13,563 bases of DNA from Echinostoma caproni (GCA_900618425.1 UZAN01056503.1:1-13563), one strand, 5' to 3'; shown: positions 1 through 8,913, numbered from the stretch's first letter. The notes: generated by a model not told the origin, from the sequence alone. Translations and numbers: made by a program.

Positions 1-138
1 TTTTTCATGTTTACTTTCTATAGTGTTCTTCTCTTGGAAACCCTTTGAGTATCCATCATTCAGGAGTGCAGATTTTATTTTTCTTAGTTCTTCCTCCACT
101 AGATCATTGGAGTAAATCATCCAAGTTCTAAAGACCCA
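1..138 (-). pseudogene. Penelope-like element, reverse transcriptase C-terminal fragment
   Basis: Reading the minus strand from 138 down to the window edge gives an open frame of about 45 codons. It contains MIYSNDLVEEELRKIK followed by SALLNDGYSKGF. A helix of the type 'xEEEL..IK..LL' followed by 'NGYP..F' is characteristic of the thumb region at the end of the reverse transcriptase of Penelope-like elements, and here the usual NGYP has become NDGYS. The frame is preceded by an in-frame stop, so this is a 5'-broken fragment that runs off the window. No catalytic RT motif is included. The rest of the element, with the linker and GIY-YIG domain, would be expected beyond position 1. The family call rests on a short motif, so confidence is moderate. 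Confidence 0.5.
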
Positions 139-364
139 TTACAGCCAATCTCCTGCTACCTCGCATCCCTAGAAGACGCATTTTCCTATATCTTCCTACA
201 TTTTGGTATGCGTAATGAACGTGCACTGTCACCTCCCCCCTTCCTGATATGTCGCCTATTGTCAGGTCTTTAACTTTCCCGTCTCGAATTAGATCGAAAA
301 ATTCGTTAATATGTCTCAGACCATGTTTGCAGATTTTCTTCCTGATTGGTTCCTTGAATTTCAC
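128..364 (-). other. Unassigned open frame, 78 codons
   Basis: This minus-strand frame is strongly basic and ends with a tract rich in Arg and Gly (YRKMRLLGMRGSRR). It begins with a non-ATG codon, so it is not a complete gene as it stands. It lies directly upstream of, and in a different frame from, the Penelope-like RT tail at 1-138, and could be either a frameshifted part of the same element or an unrelated piece. I do not recognise any domain in it. It may be a chance open frame. Confidence 0.2.
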
Positions 365-588
365 TAACCAACGAACAACCGAGTGTATAGGAAGGAGTGT
401 TGTATGGGCGTTCCTGTTTTTTTAACATTCGGGGGGTCACATGATTTAGGGAAATGAGTGCCAAATGATTTTAGTTGTTCACAGTCGGATTTTCATGTGA
501 TTTTGATCTTTCAACGTTTTGAGACCCATAATCAGGTGTCCTATTGTTACGGACATATCTTTCTCTTTTTTAATTTTCCTCTATTTCA
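365..588. other. AT-rich intergenic stretch, nothing recognised
   Basis: There is no coding frame with recognisable similarity and no RNA gene that I can see. The stretch contains T-rich runs and leads into repeat copy A. Confidence 0.4.
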
Positions 589-766
589 CCTTGGTCCTAC
601 TTTCCCATTTTATCTATGTGCACCCTATCAGACTTGAAAGACATCGTTGTTCTTTTCCATCTGACCTCAATAAACCAGTCACATTTGTTTCTAATGTATA
701 CATAGACATACAGCTGTAAATGTCTGAAGACGAAGTTACGAAAACCAGCGTGTTCGCTATAATGTT
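589..766. repeat. Dispersed repeat A/B, copy A
   Basis: This segment matches 1330-1510 at a nearly constant offset of 740-741 bases, so there are almost no indels between the copies. Shared blocks include 'catcgttgttcttttccat', 'cagctgtaaatgtctgaag' and 'acgaagttacgaaaac'. The best conserved part (721-766) carries a short hairpin at 739-756: stem cgaaaac against gtgttcg with one A-G mismatch, and a four-base loop. The open frames over this segment differ between copies and show no domain, so it is unlikely to be coding. It may be untranslated or terminal sequence of a retroelement, possibly Penelope-like, but that is inference. Confidence 0.75.
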
Positions 767-879
767 CATCTGTTGACGCCCCAGTAGCTGCGTTCGAAAA
801 ATCCGAGCATTTCACAAAAGTGCAAACAATGAAAAGCTTTCTCTCCGCGAAAGCGTGTTTTTTAACCTTTGTTACAGAC

Positions 880-1041
880 CTGAAATTCGTATAGCAAAAA
901 CGTTCAGTGGATGCATCAAACACTAGGCGAATATTATAATAACAGCAACAGCAACACTTGGAATGAGCGTGGTAGACACCCACCAGTGGAGTATGAAAAC
1001 TGTCGTTCTGTTCACGTGCCACTGCTAGCCTCACCATTGAC
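880..1041. repeat. Dispersed repeat C, copy C1
   Basis: The start of this segment (caaaaacgttcagtgg, then tgcatcaaacact) matches 9878-9907 with about 4 differences in 30 bases. Matching continues in blocks: 'gagcgtggtagacacccacca' against 'gagcgtggaataaacacacca', 'ctcgtgcca'-like against 'cacgtgcca', and 'agcctcaccattgac' against 'tgcctcaccatagac'. Spacing between blocks varies by a few bases. It directly follows repeat copy A and may be part of the same larger element. It shows no coding potential that I trust. Confidence 0.6.
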
Positions 1042-1329
1042 TATGTAGGAGTGAAGCCCGCACTTGTACACGTGAATCTGTGAAAGAATTGTGGCACAGG
1101 AACTCACGCACGTACACAGGCAGACAAACACTCTGTATCGATCGGAATGGGTGGGAATACGATACAGTTGGGGTGGGATGGTCTAACGGCACTAGCAGAC
1201 ACATTGTGGCGCAGACGTATTGAGAGGTTAGCGATATAAGAGGTTGATGCGTGGGGTTCGTTAGAGAGGCAAACAGAGAGAGCGAACCACAAAAGGCTTG
1301 AACCGGTTATCGGAAATTGCGATAACTGA

Positions 1330-1510
1330 CCTTGGTCCCCCTTCCCCCCTTTCTCGATGTGGTCCTAGTACACTTGAAAAACATCGTTGTTCTTTTCCAT
1401 TTGACCTCAATGAACCAATCGCATTTATTTATAACGTATACATAAACACACAGCTGTAAATGTCTGAAGACGAAGTTACGAAAACAAGCGTGTTCTCTGT
1501 AATGTTTGTC
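1330..1510. repeat. Dispersed repeat A/B, copy B
   Basis: This is the second copy of the repeat at 589-766, in the same orientation. The conserved core 'tgtctgaagacgaagttacg' starts at 1461, against 721 in copy A, and ends in the same structured region (1479-1496). The copies have diverged by scattered substitutions, many of them transitions (for example ctgacctcaataaacc against ttgacctcaatgaacc). Just before copy B lies a 7-bp inverted repeat (gttatcg at 1306-1312, cgataac at 1320-1326). No target-site duplication is evident. Confidence 0.75.
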
Positions 1511-4070
1511 ATTTGATATGCTTGTGGGAATCATCCCTGAATTAGTTCAGTGTCCTTAATTTGATAAATTCCCATTTTACAGGCATTTCAAAATTGATAG
1601 CAGTGAATTCACCAGCAGATGTCCTATTTTCAGAATGGCATACCATATCCATCAAAAATGACCACCGTCCTAAACGACCGTTTACTCTGAGACAGAAACG
1701 TAGTCGGATGATTAATTAATCAGCTAAACAACCACTGCCAAGTGACGCAGTTCGGAGAGTTGCAAAAAAAATGACTTGAATACTGTAATAATTCGATCTC
1801 AATACAAAACTGAACTGAACCGTCATCAAGTCGTCTATTTGCATTTCCATTTGCATTGACTTTTGCATAGACAGATGTCCGCATTTCAGTCAAAAATTAC
1901 ACATCATGTCATTGAGTGAAGAAACTAGAGATAGCAAGATAAATCATCTAACCTCCAAGGTTGTTGTGACATTCGGAAGAAACGCTCTGGCGTTTTCCGA
2001 CGATTCTAGCAAGATACGGAACTGTAGAATTTCTATCGAGGTTGATGCGGGAGAACAGAACGCGAAAATGAATGGAAGCGGAATTCGGATGGATCGCTGG
2101 ATAAAGAGTGAATGCGATCAGAGAGGATTTTTAGTGCAAATGTTTCACATGCGGATAAGTGTAGTCAACACGGTTTGTTTAGATAGATTCTCAACGGGTA
2201 TAAGAAACACATGACACAGTGGATAAATCGCGACAAAGAATTCTGAAATCTTTCTTAAGCAGTTTGGAAAAAATCACCAGAGAACAATAAGGAATAATAG
2301 GAAAAACACATTGATAAACAAAAAGCGAAATGATTTTTTGTTTGGCGTGTTACTGCCTAAGTCTTCGAAATTGAAAGGAGAATCCACGAAGTTTATTCAC
2401 ACGGTTTTAGATATGAGATGGCCCCTTTAATTTCGTGTGAGGGGGGTAACTCCTAAATACTTCACGAATCTACTCTAAACTTTTTCCCATCAAGCTCCAG
2501 CCAAATTCCGCAATATTTCAACCTCAATCCTTAATCCGTTAGCATTGAACCACATTTCCCTATCCAAAACCAGCAATGGTTTAACCTAAACTCACGATTC
2601 TTTAGCCTCTACGCACAAACTTTGGTCATACCGCTGTAGGCAAGTCAGATAAAAAGTATCGGAATATACTCTGAGGTCAACGAATGTTGAACATTTTTCA
2701 TTTTCTACAAACGTTGATGTTCCAAATCTTGGTTAGGAAATGAGAAGTTGTGGCGGTCGCACGCCGCACCATATGTTTATCAGAGAACATTTAACCGATG
2801 TGCCCGTATCGTCAAACCATCTGACACATCTCGTGCAGATTCAATGTGTTCCGTATAGCATGCAATAATCCTGCCAGTAAAAATCTCAAGTGTAACACAA
2901 ATGGTATGTAGTTTTGCCTTCCCATACACCGAAATAAATCAAAACCTGATACTAGAAAATGTCAATGCTTACCGTTCCTTATCTCCATTTAGAGTGAACT
3001 CTGTTCACGAGATGCGGATACATCAACAGTTCAAGGATAATAAACACCATTCACAAAAGCACACCCCACTTATTATAATCAGTTTATCACCACTACAACA
3101 TTTGTCATAACTACCTCGGTCGATGTTCAAGAATTACAGGTTTCGTCTGCTGCCTGGTGGGAAACAATATGCTAATGGGGTGATGTTTGTGAATTGTGTT
3201 TTTTTATTCTCGAACTGTCAATGTTTTCACAACTCGTGAACAGTGATTCAGTCCAGTTTTATGCTTTCCAGTCTGAGCGAATGGGAAACAGTTTTGAGAA
3301 AAATGTTTCATTGGATTAGACTGAACCTGTTCACATATCATTTTGCACGATCACAATGATATTCATCCATTTGGGCCAGAGTGCATTCAGATTAGAGTGT
3401 TAGTGGTTTGTGAGGGTATTTGGTTGGGTATTGGGTGTTAGGCTCGGTTCGGTTATCGCTTCTCAGCTCTCTGAGCTAGTATCTTTTAGTAGTAGTAGTA
3501 ATAGTAGTATCTTTTCTTTGCAGTATCATTTTTGCAACAGTCTCTGAATGGAGACCAATGAAATTGCCCGTATTTTTTTCTGCCGGACGGGTGCTGTGAG
3601 CATGCTCAACCCTGTGCACGGATCGGCCTCGTATTGAAGTACCTAGGGGATATCCAATAATGCAAGCAACTCAAAGTACTTCACATCGCCTGACGCGTGT
3701 GTGCCTCTGTACACGCCCACACCCACAACCGCAAGACACCTTATGCTTGTCCTCCTCTCACACGCACTATCCATCCACCTGTTGCCCGACCAATCACACC
3801 TTACGCTTATACCTCCAGCCTATGCAAACCTGACGGTGCGCACGTCCGTCTCTCCGTTTCTTCACCATTTCATTTTCATTTCAAATAACCGTTAAACACC
3901 TTCCGCAGCAGATCCATCCATTTGGAAACCAAGTCTCATCATGACCCATAAGAAAGCCGCTTGTTACATCTACTACACCTTAGCTTCTCCAACGAGCAGC
4001 AAATATAATAGTTTTGTCACCAAAAGTTGAACAATTCACCACCTGACGCGAAGTTAACGCAATCTTCAAT
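1511..4070. other. Long non-coding stretch, no gene recognised
   Basis: I see no recognisable protein domain or structural RNA in this 2.5 kb. The longest ATG-started frame (1906-2214, plus, 102 codons) has no motif I know, no convincing splice signals, and ends at a stop inside AT-rich DNA. I regard it as chance, or at most a hypothetical. The stretch also holds a trinucleotide microsatellite (3487-3509) and a C/A-rich tract at about 3690-3870 with pyrimidine-rich blocks such as 'acaccttatgctt' and 'acaccttacgctt' repeated about 75 bases apart. Confidence 0.5.
3487..3509. repeat. (TAG)n microsatellite
   Basis: This is a short run of the trinucleotide TAG/AGT with a single interruption (taa) in the middle. 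It is an ordinary simple repeat in non-coding DNA. Confidence 0.9.
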
Positions 4071-4652
4071 TTATTTGATCATTCCAATCAGATTGTGCAA
4101 TGTGAACAACAGTCCATCTAATTGTACTCTAGTAAGTGGCATGTATGCAAGTGTCACATGGTTACAATCATCCACAGTAACGTATAGGTTATCCTCTAGC
4201 AGTGGCATAGGATAAGGTGAAATTGAGATAATAAAAGTCGAGATGGTGTTTTGTGTACGAAACAGAGCAATATATAGGTTTGTTATGAAGGTACTCCTAT
4301 GGCAGGAGAAGTTAGGGCAACATTGAATCAATGCACAATCCATACGGTTGCTTGAGTATGAGTAAATGCAATCTGACTTGCAACACAACGAAGCGCTAAA
4401 GTAGGCAACCACACCACCGCCGGTTTTCTTGCCACAGGAAACTTTGTCCGACCGGCACAGGGTAAATCGATCGATGGAAACCAACGTGGCAGCAAAATGC
4501 AGATTCGGCCAAGATTCTTGTATGCTAATCAGATAAGTATGAAGATGAAACTGAGAACGTAGAACAAGTGATAAATCCGAGATTTTCGCGAACAAAGAAC
4601 GGATGTTCGTACTCAGTAGTGATGGGATGGATCTTTTGGACAGAAGGTGCAC
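4071..4652 (-). pseudogene. Non-LTR retrotransposon endonuclease domain, fragment
   Basis: A 193-codon minus-strand frame follows the order of the apurinic-type endonuclease (EEP fold) of non-LTR retrotransposons. Near the N-terminus is STNIRSLFAKISDLSLVL (the usual 'N-x-RS-L-x-K-x-x-EL' opening). Then comes LISIQESWPN, which holds the catalytic Glu normally seen as 'ETW'. It is followed by the Gly-rich KKTGGGVVAYFS and, where 'GDFN' is expected, the degraded VDDCNH. The frame has no ATG at its start and no reverse transcriptase follows at lower coordinates, so the element is truncated after the endonuclease. It aligns residue by residue with a second minus-strand copy at 12175-12550, which keeps VGDFNHA at the same place. 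These two belong to one family, distinct from the plus-strand element at 6600-8913. The superfamily (CR1/Jockey-like) is a guess. Confidence 0.75.
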
Positions 4653-5350
4653 TTAAGAGCGAATTGTCACCCGACCTGATTGTGTTTCATGTGCGAATTT
4701 CGAAATCCAAGAGAATTAAGTGTAATGGAATCAAATCGTGGTGTGAATCGGCGAGAGTGTTGAACTAGAAGTAATTCCAATCTCGTATACCGATGAACAT
4801 AGGCCTATAATAATGACAAAATTCAATTCGATGAGTTGCGACAACACAGGTTTGTAGCGCAGCCAGTCAAACGGCGCTATCAGCCGTTATTAAACGCTTT
4901 CCGGTATTTGCAGACCTATACAGTTGCAGCAGAGATAAACAATGTGCTCTAGAGAACTCACAATACAGAGGCCAGACGGGCAATGTCATAGCAGTAAAAG
5001 GCACTTGCTGTTTTTATTCTTTCTTCCCTTAGCCAGGATGAGCTAATTACAAAGTTTGGAAATGACTGCGACAAAGGCCCGTCACACATGCATACATCGC
5101 CCGATGCGAGATGTTCCAACATCAATCCAACGCGTGTTGTTGTTTCTTGTCCATATGAATGAGATGAGCTCCGAGTCCCTCCAAAAGTGTAAAAGTTAGA
5201 GACTAAGTTTTTCAGATTCTGGTCACCAGATTATCAGAAACAAAGGAAAGTTATATTGAAGCCCTTTCCCTGATAAAAGACTGAGTGTATCATAAGTTAT
5301 CACTTGAAACACTGTGGTCTTTTTTAACATTTCACTGGCAAAAATTCCGT
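4653..5350. other. Unassigned stretch between two retroelement remnants
   Basis: There is no recognisable domain on either strand. A short plus-strand frame at about 4850-4950 (containing KRRYQPLLNAFRYLQ) reads like protein, but I could not place it and it hits a stop quickly. Upstream parts of the Gypsy-like gag that begins at 5353 might extend into the right end of this stretch in degraded form. Confidence 0.4.
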
Positions 5351-5352
5351 AC

Positions 5353-5598
5353 GACTCCTTGAAGTGGCTGCTGCTTGACCACCTGTTGCCCACTGAGGTC
5401 CGGCTACACGAAAAGGCCAAATGCAATTCGTTCGTACGTGCGGAAAACATCACTTGTCGCGATTTCATCATCCAGCCAAAGTAGCAGGCGGCTCGTTACA
5501 ATTATGGCGATCATATGGAGGAACAACTGTGCAACCGTCTAGTGGCAGGTATCAACAGCTGGACACGATAACGAAAATTGCTAGAAAAGGAGGACCTT
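5353..5598 (+). pseudogene. Ty3/Gypsy-like gag, capsid region (5' part)
   Basis: One plus-strand frame starting at 5353 reads like the capsid part of Ty3/Gypsy Gag. It contains LLLDHLLPTEVRLHEKAK, then ENITCRDFIIQ, QAARYNYGDHMEEQL and NRLVAGIN, and ends KLLEKEDL. The order '..FRDFI..L...A..C.FG....EQL.DRLVAGI' followed by 'LLxKxDLT' is typical of Gag in animal Gypsy elements. The frame carries in-frame stops at 5482-5484 (TAG) and 5569-5571 (TAA), and reading through both keeps the family pattern, so this is a dead copy and not an artefact of the wrong frame. The Gag pattern stops after codon 5596-5598 and appears to resume at about 5964. No LTR was identified on either side. Confidence 0.7.
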
Positions 5599-5963
5599 GC
5601 TGTGGTGATCCAGACTTCCGTGACCGTAATCCGGGCACGACTAGGTACAGTTTCATGTCATCCAATTGCCGTTCAGAAAGCGAGACTAATGGTACACCGG
5701 GCGAACATGACATCCGAGTTAGTACATATGATGCGTCGGCGCTAACAGTCACGTGATTAGAGGATGCGCGTTCAACCAATGATATGGACCATTACATTCT
5801 GTAAAACATGATCTAATTCTATCAATAATCATAAGCATTTGCTGCTATCAATCCCTCGTGTATTTCATTGGTGTCTGCAGTACGGGGTTGGAGCCAATTC
5901 AGTTCTGAGCAGTACAGTACGGATTCTCGTATTTCTACATTCAATACTATTCCGATTGCCACA
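5599..5963. other. Apparent foreign insert splitting the gag remnant (about 365 bp)
   Basis: To the left the frame ends in KLLEKEDL and to the right it resumes with LTFAEARKICEQ. In Gag proteins of this type these two pieces are normally adjacent ('LLEKEDLTFxxA'). The sequence between them has no matching Gag residues in any frame. The ends show a weak imperfect inverted similarity (gtggtgatc near 5600 against gattgccac near 5955) and share the trinucleotide ctt. This fits a small non-autonomous insertion, but could also be a rearrangement. An open frame crosses part of it (5421-5756) without family signal after 5600. Confidence 0.4.
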
Positions 5964-6338
5964 CTTACGTTTGCAGAGGCACGCAAGATCTGTGAACAAC
6001 AGGATGATCTGACTCAAGCTACTCCCAGCGAAGCGGTCACTCTACTCCAACGGTACGGCCAGAATCCAGTTCGAGTTCCAGTGGTCAAGTATGCATCCAA
6101 GCCACAGTGTGACATTTCTGGCACTGCGAAACCAATTGAGCTCACCATCTGCGCTCCACTTGTCGGTTCGGAAACGCCATGGTGCTATGGGTGTGGAAAT
6201 TTGGTCATATTCGAAGAGTGTGCAAACAACCCCGCTGTAACCAAATGTAGTCACCAGCCCAACAGACCTCGAGCTACTTGTTTTCATTACGAACCCAAAG
6301 TCAGTGTGCCAAATTCATATACAAAGATGTGGTATTAG
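5964..6338 (+). pseudogene. Ty3/Gypsy-like gag, C-terminal nucleocapsid region
   Basis: The frame gives LTFAEARKICEQQDDLTQAT, the helix that normally follows the capsid in Gypsy-type Gag. About 60 residues later comes a Cys-rich part: WCYGCGN...FEEC, then KCSHQ, then RATCF. This resembles two successive zinc knuckles (C-x2-C-x4-H-x4-C) in which the His positions and one residue of spacing are lost, so neither knuckle is intact. The frame is open upstream to 5868, but I place the Gag boundary at about 5964 because the earlier residues do not fit. It ends at the stop 6336-6338, and a protease remnant overlaps its end in another frame. Together with 5353-5598 it forms one dead gag. Confidence 0.6.
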
Positions 6339-6403
6339 AGTATGGCGCCCTGCACAAATTCATTTTGGACACAGGAATCTATCATTTGTACTCCCCGGAA
6401 TTT
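6329..6403 (+). pseudogene. Retroviral-type aspartic protease remnant (DTG)
   Basis: Directly overlapping the gag stop, in another frame, is VVLEYGALHKFILDTGIYH followed by LYSPEF and a stop at 6404. 'FILDTG' is the active-site loop of retroviral/retropepsin aspartic proteases, and 'SPEF' about eight residues later fits Gypsy-type sequences. Only the N-terminal third of a protease is present. The change of frame between gag and protease could reflect the ancestral gag-pol arrangement or simple decay, and in a dead copy this cannot be told. No reverse transcriptase, RNase H or integrase from this element follows. Confidence 0.6.
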
Positions 6404-6507
6404 TAGTTCTAGAGTGGGGCCTTTGAATTAGGCTGTGTCATTAATCTCGAAAATCATTTTTACAAATTTTTTTTGTTTCATTCATCATCGATCGCATCGT
6501 GATCAAT

Positions 6508-6508
6508 N
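6508..6508. other. Undetermined base (n) in the assembly
   Basis: A single n interrupts the sequence at this position. It lies between the Gypsy-like remnant and the plus-strand non-LTR element, and affects no recognised domain. Confidence 0.95.
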
Positions 6509-6599
6509 TCAGGGACACCAAAAGCTGTCCCACACGATTGAGTTTATTAAATCTTCATGTGCTATCGTGCGAACCTCACTTTTTGTGAATTATTCGAAC

Positions 6600-7400
6600 A
6601 AAGTCAGAAATAAGTCCAAGAGGGTTATCAATACACAAGGTGGCCGAGAAAGAAAACGTCGCGCAGGTTGGGATGTCGGTCCTAGACAGTGCAGTACCAG
6701 TAAAATGTGAATTCCTCTCATTTTAACAAGCAACATTCGTTCTCTGTTGGGAAAAGTCGATGAGATGCGGGATATCAAATAGAAAAAGAGTACATAACCC
6801 TCGGGATTATTTCGCTACAAGAATTATGGCTGCACAAAGAAATTCCCAGTGAAATTGTACAATTAGATGGATATAACTTGTATCGGGTCAACCGTTCGCA
6901 AGTATCCGTAAACGAGGTGGAGTTGTTGCAAGTTACGTGAACAACAACTGGAGTAAATCAACGGCCGTCATCTACGAATAATCGACGAATAGAATCAATT
7001 GCCACGTCATTGAATGTAAGCCTCGTGTTTTTAGTGAGTTTTATTCCATGCCTCTTGGAAACATTTACCTGGCACCCACAATATCAGCATCTGACAGCGA
7101 TAGGTTTTGGATATTTTTCTACCTCCATTATAACACGAACAAGCGACCCTTTGTGTATATTTGTTGTTGATTTTAACAGACCTGATGTAACATTCCTCAA
7201 CACACTGGGTCTAGAAAATTTGGTGCGGTTTCTTACCACACTCGATAGATTTCGTTTTTATAAATACAACATAAACTTTCAAAGTCCAGAAACGTGCTCC
7301 TCCAAGTAGCTCTGATCAGTGTATCTTAAAAGTATGTCCCATTGTATACAACAAAACTAAGCAGTACACGTTTTTAAGAAGACCATTCAAGATAATGAGT
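6600..7400 (+). pseudogene. Non-LTR retrotransposon, basic lead-in and endonuclease domain
   Basis: The segment starts with a basic stretch (GRERKRRAGWDV) like the region that precedes the endonuclease in many non-LTR ORF2 proteins. After a stop it continues with IPLILTSNIRSLLGKVDEM, the usual endonuclease opening. After a frame change comes IISLQELWLHKEIPSEI (catalytic Glu in 'QELW', normally ETW), then after another change KRGGVVASYVNNNW. Further on are IYLAPTISASDSDRF, VDFNRPDVTFLNTLGLENL (normally GDFN) and PPSSSDQCILKVCP. The last corresponds to the terminal 'SDH' catalytic motif with His changed to Gln (7311-7319). At least four frame changes and several stops make it a dead copy. It belongs to a different family from the minus-strand copies at 4071 and 12550. 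Confidence 0.8.
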
Positions 7401-7587
7401 CAAAGGAATTGGCATGCGAGAACCTAGAAAGGCCAAGACTGTTGTGAGATATTACTCACTTGTGAGTAGTAGGCAACTTTAGAGGATCAAAAATGTAACA
7501 AGACCACTGAGGGCCAAGTGAAGTTAGAGAGAATAACTACCGACTACCCTGTGCATTGTTCGACGTGCCACCAGGAACGTCGATGGT

Positions 7588-8040
7588 ATGTTTCTGCTTA
7601 GATTTTGTGTTATATATTCCAAATTACTGATATCGCATCTGAAATCCTCAATAAACGAATATTCTCGACCGCCTTTTGGAATTATAACAAGATCTCTGAT
7701 TGCTTCCACAGATTTTCCGGTGCTTCCATATCATAATCTATCTGCCCTCTGTGAACATGTTACTGAAACGGTCTTCATCTATAAAGAAAGATATTCATCA
7801 CCTTTACTAAAACAGCTATACAGGCGGAAGGAACGGGCCTATAAGAACGGACGCAGAACCCATGTCAAGTGGCTTACAAATTCAATCAAGGCTGAAATAA
7901 ACGGTTAAATAATTCGTGCATCGAAATTATCCTGGGAAACTCTAGTTTTCGTGCCACGTGGAGAGCTGTCAAACGCATGTATAGCGGGACCTACAAACAC
8001 AAAAGGGAAACTTTCGACTTTTAAAGACTAAATTCCGAGT
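7588..8040 (+). pseudogene. Non-LTR retrotransposon, linker between endonuclease and reverse transcriptase
   Basis: The frame up to 7908 contains LYRRKERAYKNGRRTHVKW, a 'R-K-x-R-A-Y' element found between the endonuclease and RT in many non-LTR ORF2 proteins. After the stop at 7906-7908 another frame gives TWRAVKRMYSGTYKHKRE, again typical linker sequence. The same 'KERAYK' signature appears in the minus-strand element near 11820. It joins the endonuclease at 6600-7400 to the RT at 8040-8913, and order and spacing are those of one element. Confidence 0.65.
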
Positions 8041-8913
8041 TTAGTCCAGTTTCACAGTTCACAGCCCTACAAGACATGGTCAGGTCTACACTGACACCAA
8101 CCATCGAACCCGCAACGGTCCTCCGACAGGTAAAGAAAACGAAGATGAATAAAGCATCTGGTTCAGCCGAACTATCAGGCGTGGTACTGAAGGTATGTGC
8201 GGACACACTTTCGGTCTCGTTGTCTAAAATATTCAATGACTGTCTGATAGGCGGGAAAATCTTTGATATTTGGGGACTGGTCAAGAAAACTCCCGTCCCC
8301 AAAAAGGAACCTGGGAAGTACGGTCCCATCGCCTGCACGTCAGTCATGCTCAAATTAGTTTAGAGATGCTTTCTATTGTGAGTTGTCACTGAGTCTTCAA
8401 AATATGTTATACATCAGTTTGCACACCGTTCTTCAGGTTCAGCACTTGCTTTCGTTGCTTACTTCGTTCATTCAATAATTTCGGCCTCAAACAAGAAAGG
8501 TTAGACCGTCAGAATAGAATGTTTTTGGTATAAAAACGCATTCGGCAGCTTTGATCGATCGGTACTGCCCAAACCGATTAGCGAAAGTCGTGTTAATTCA
8601 AACGATGGCAGATTGATCTACGATTATTTCACAAATAGAAGGCAGTTCACGGGAATCGACGACAAGAAGTCATCTACTCGCCCGGTTGATTCTGGTGTTA
8701 TGCAAGGTGCAATATTTTCACAATTTTTCTTCTCAATGTATGCCAAATAATCGCCCATTCCCTCTAGATTCATTGGCTGTAAATACGAAGATCATGTTGT
8801 TTTACGATGCAAAACATCAACCGTTGAAGTGGCTCCAGAAATTCAAAGTCAGCCAGGGTGATAATCGGAATAGTACTCACACGCCAAATGACACTGACTT
8901 CAATTTCTGACAA
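8041..8913 (+). pseudogene. Non-LTR retrotransposon reverse transcriptase, fragmentary
   Basis: The first half (8076-8363) reads VLRQVKKTKMNKASGSAEL, then CADTLSVSLSKIFNDCL and TPVPKKEPGKYGPIACTSV. These are the 'NKASG.D', 'L..IFN.CL..G.IP..WK' and 'PVPKK..P..YRPIA.T' blocks of the RT fingers. After a gap and frame change, 8495-8730 gives NAFGSFDRSVLPK (normally 'FSSAFDSIDR'), IYDYFTNRRQF and GVMQGAIFSQFFFSMY (RT motif B 'GV.QG..LSP.LF'). A last frame gives TKIMLFYDAK at about 8785-8814, where the catalytic FADD/YADD is expected, so one aspartate of the pair appears lost. The thumb region and 3' end are not recognisable after 8913. The element cannot encode an active enzyme. Confidence 0.8.

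Noticed and set aside
721..756. Hammerhead ribozyme in repeat A/B
   Set aside because: CUGAAGA and GAAA are present in the right order, but the first stem II pair would be C-C and stem I has no pairing next to the core. It fails the minimum requirements as it stands.
597..1037. Minus-strand open frame of 146 codons
   Set aside because: It crosses repeat A and repeat C, has no domain, and the corresponding frame in repeat copy B differs. It looks like chance openness in repeat DNA.
1906..2214. Possible hypothetical protein of 102 residues starting with ATG
   Set aside because: There is no recognisable motif, no supporting context and no coding bias that I can point to. It is best treated as a chance frame.
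3690..3895. Two overlapping Pro/His/Thr-rich open frames
   Set aside because: They are by-products of a C/A-rich low-complexity tract. Both frames are open for that reason alone.
4850..4950. Protein-like plus-strand stretch with KRRYQPLLNAFRYLQ
   Set aside because: It is short, ends at a stop after about 35 codons, and I could not tie it to any family.
5223..5471. Minus-strand open frame of 82 codons
   Set aside because: It lies antisense to the gag capsid remnant, which has clear family residues on the plus strand.
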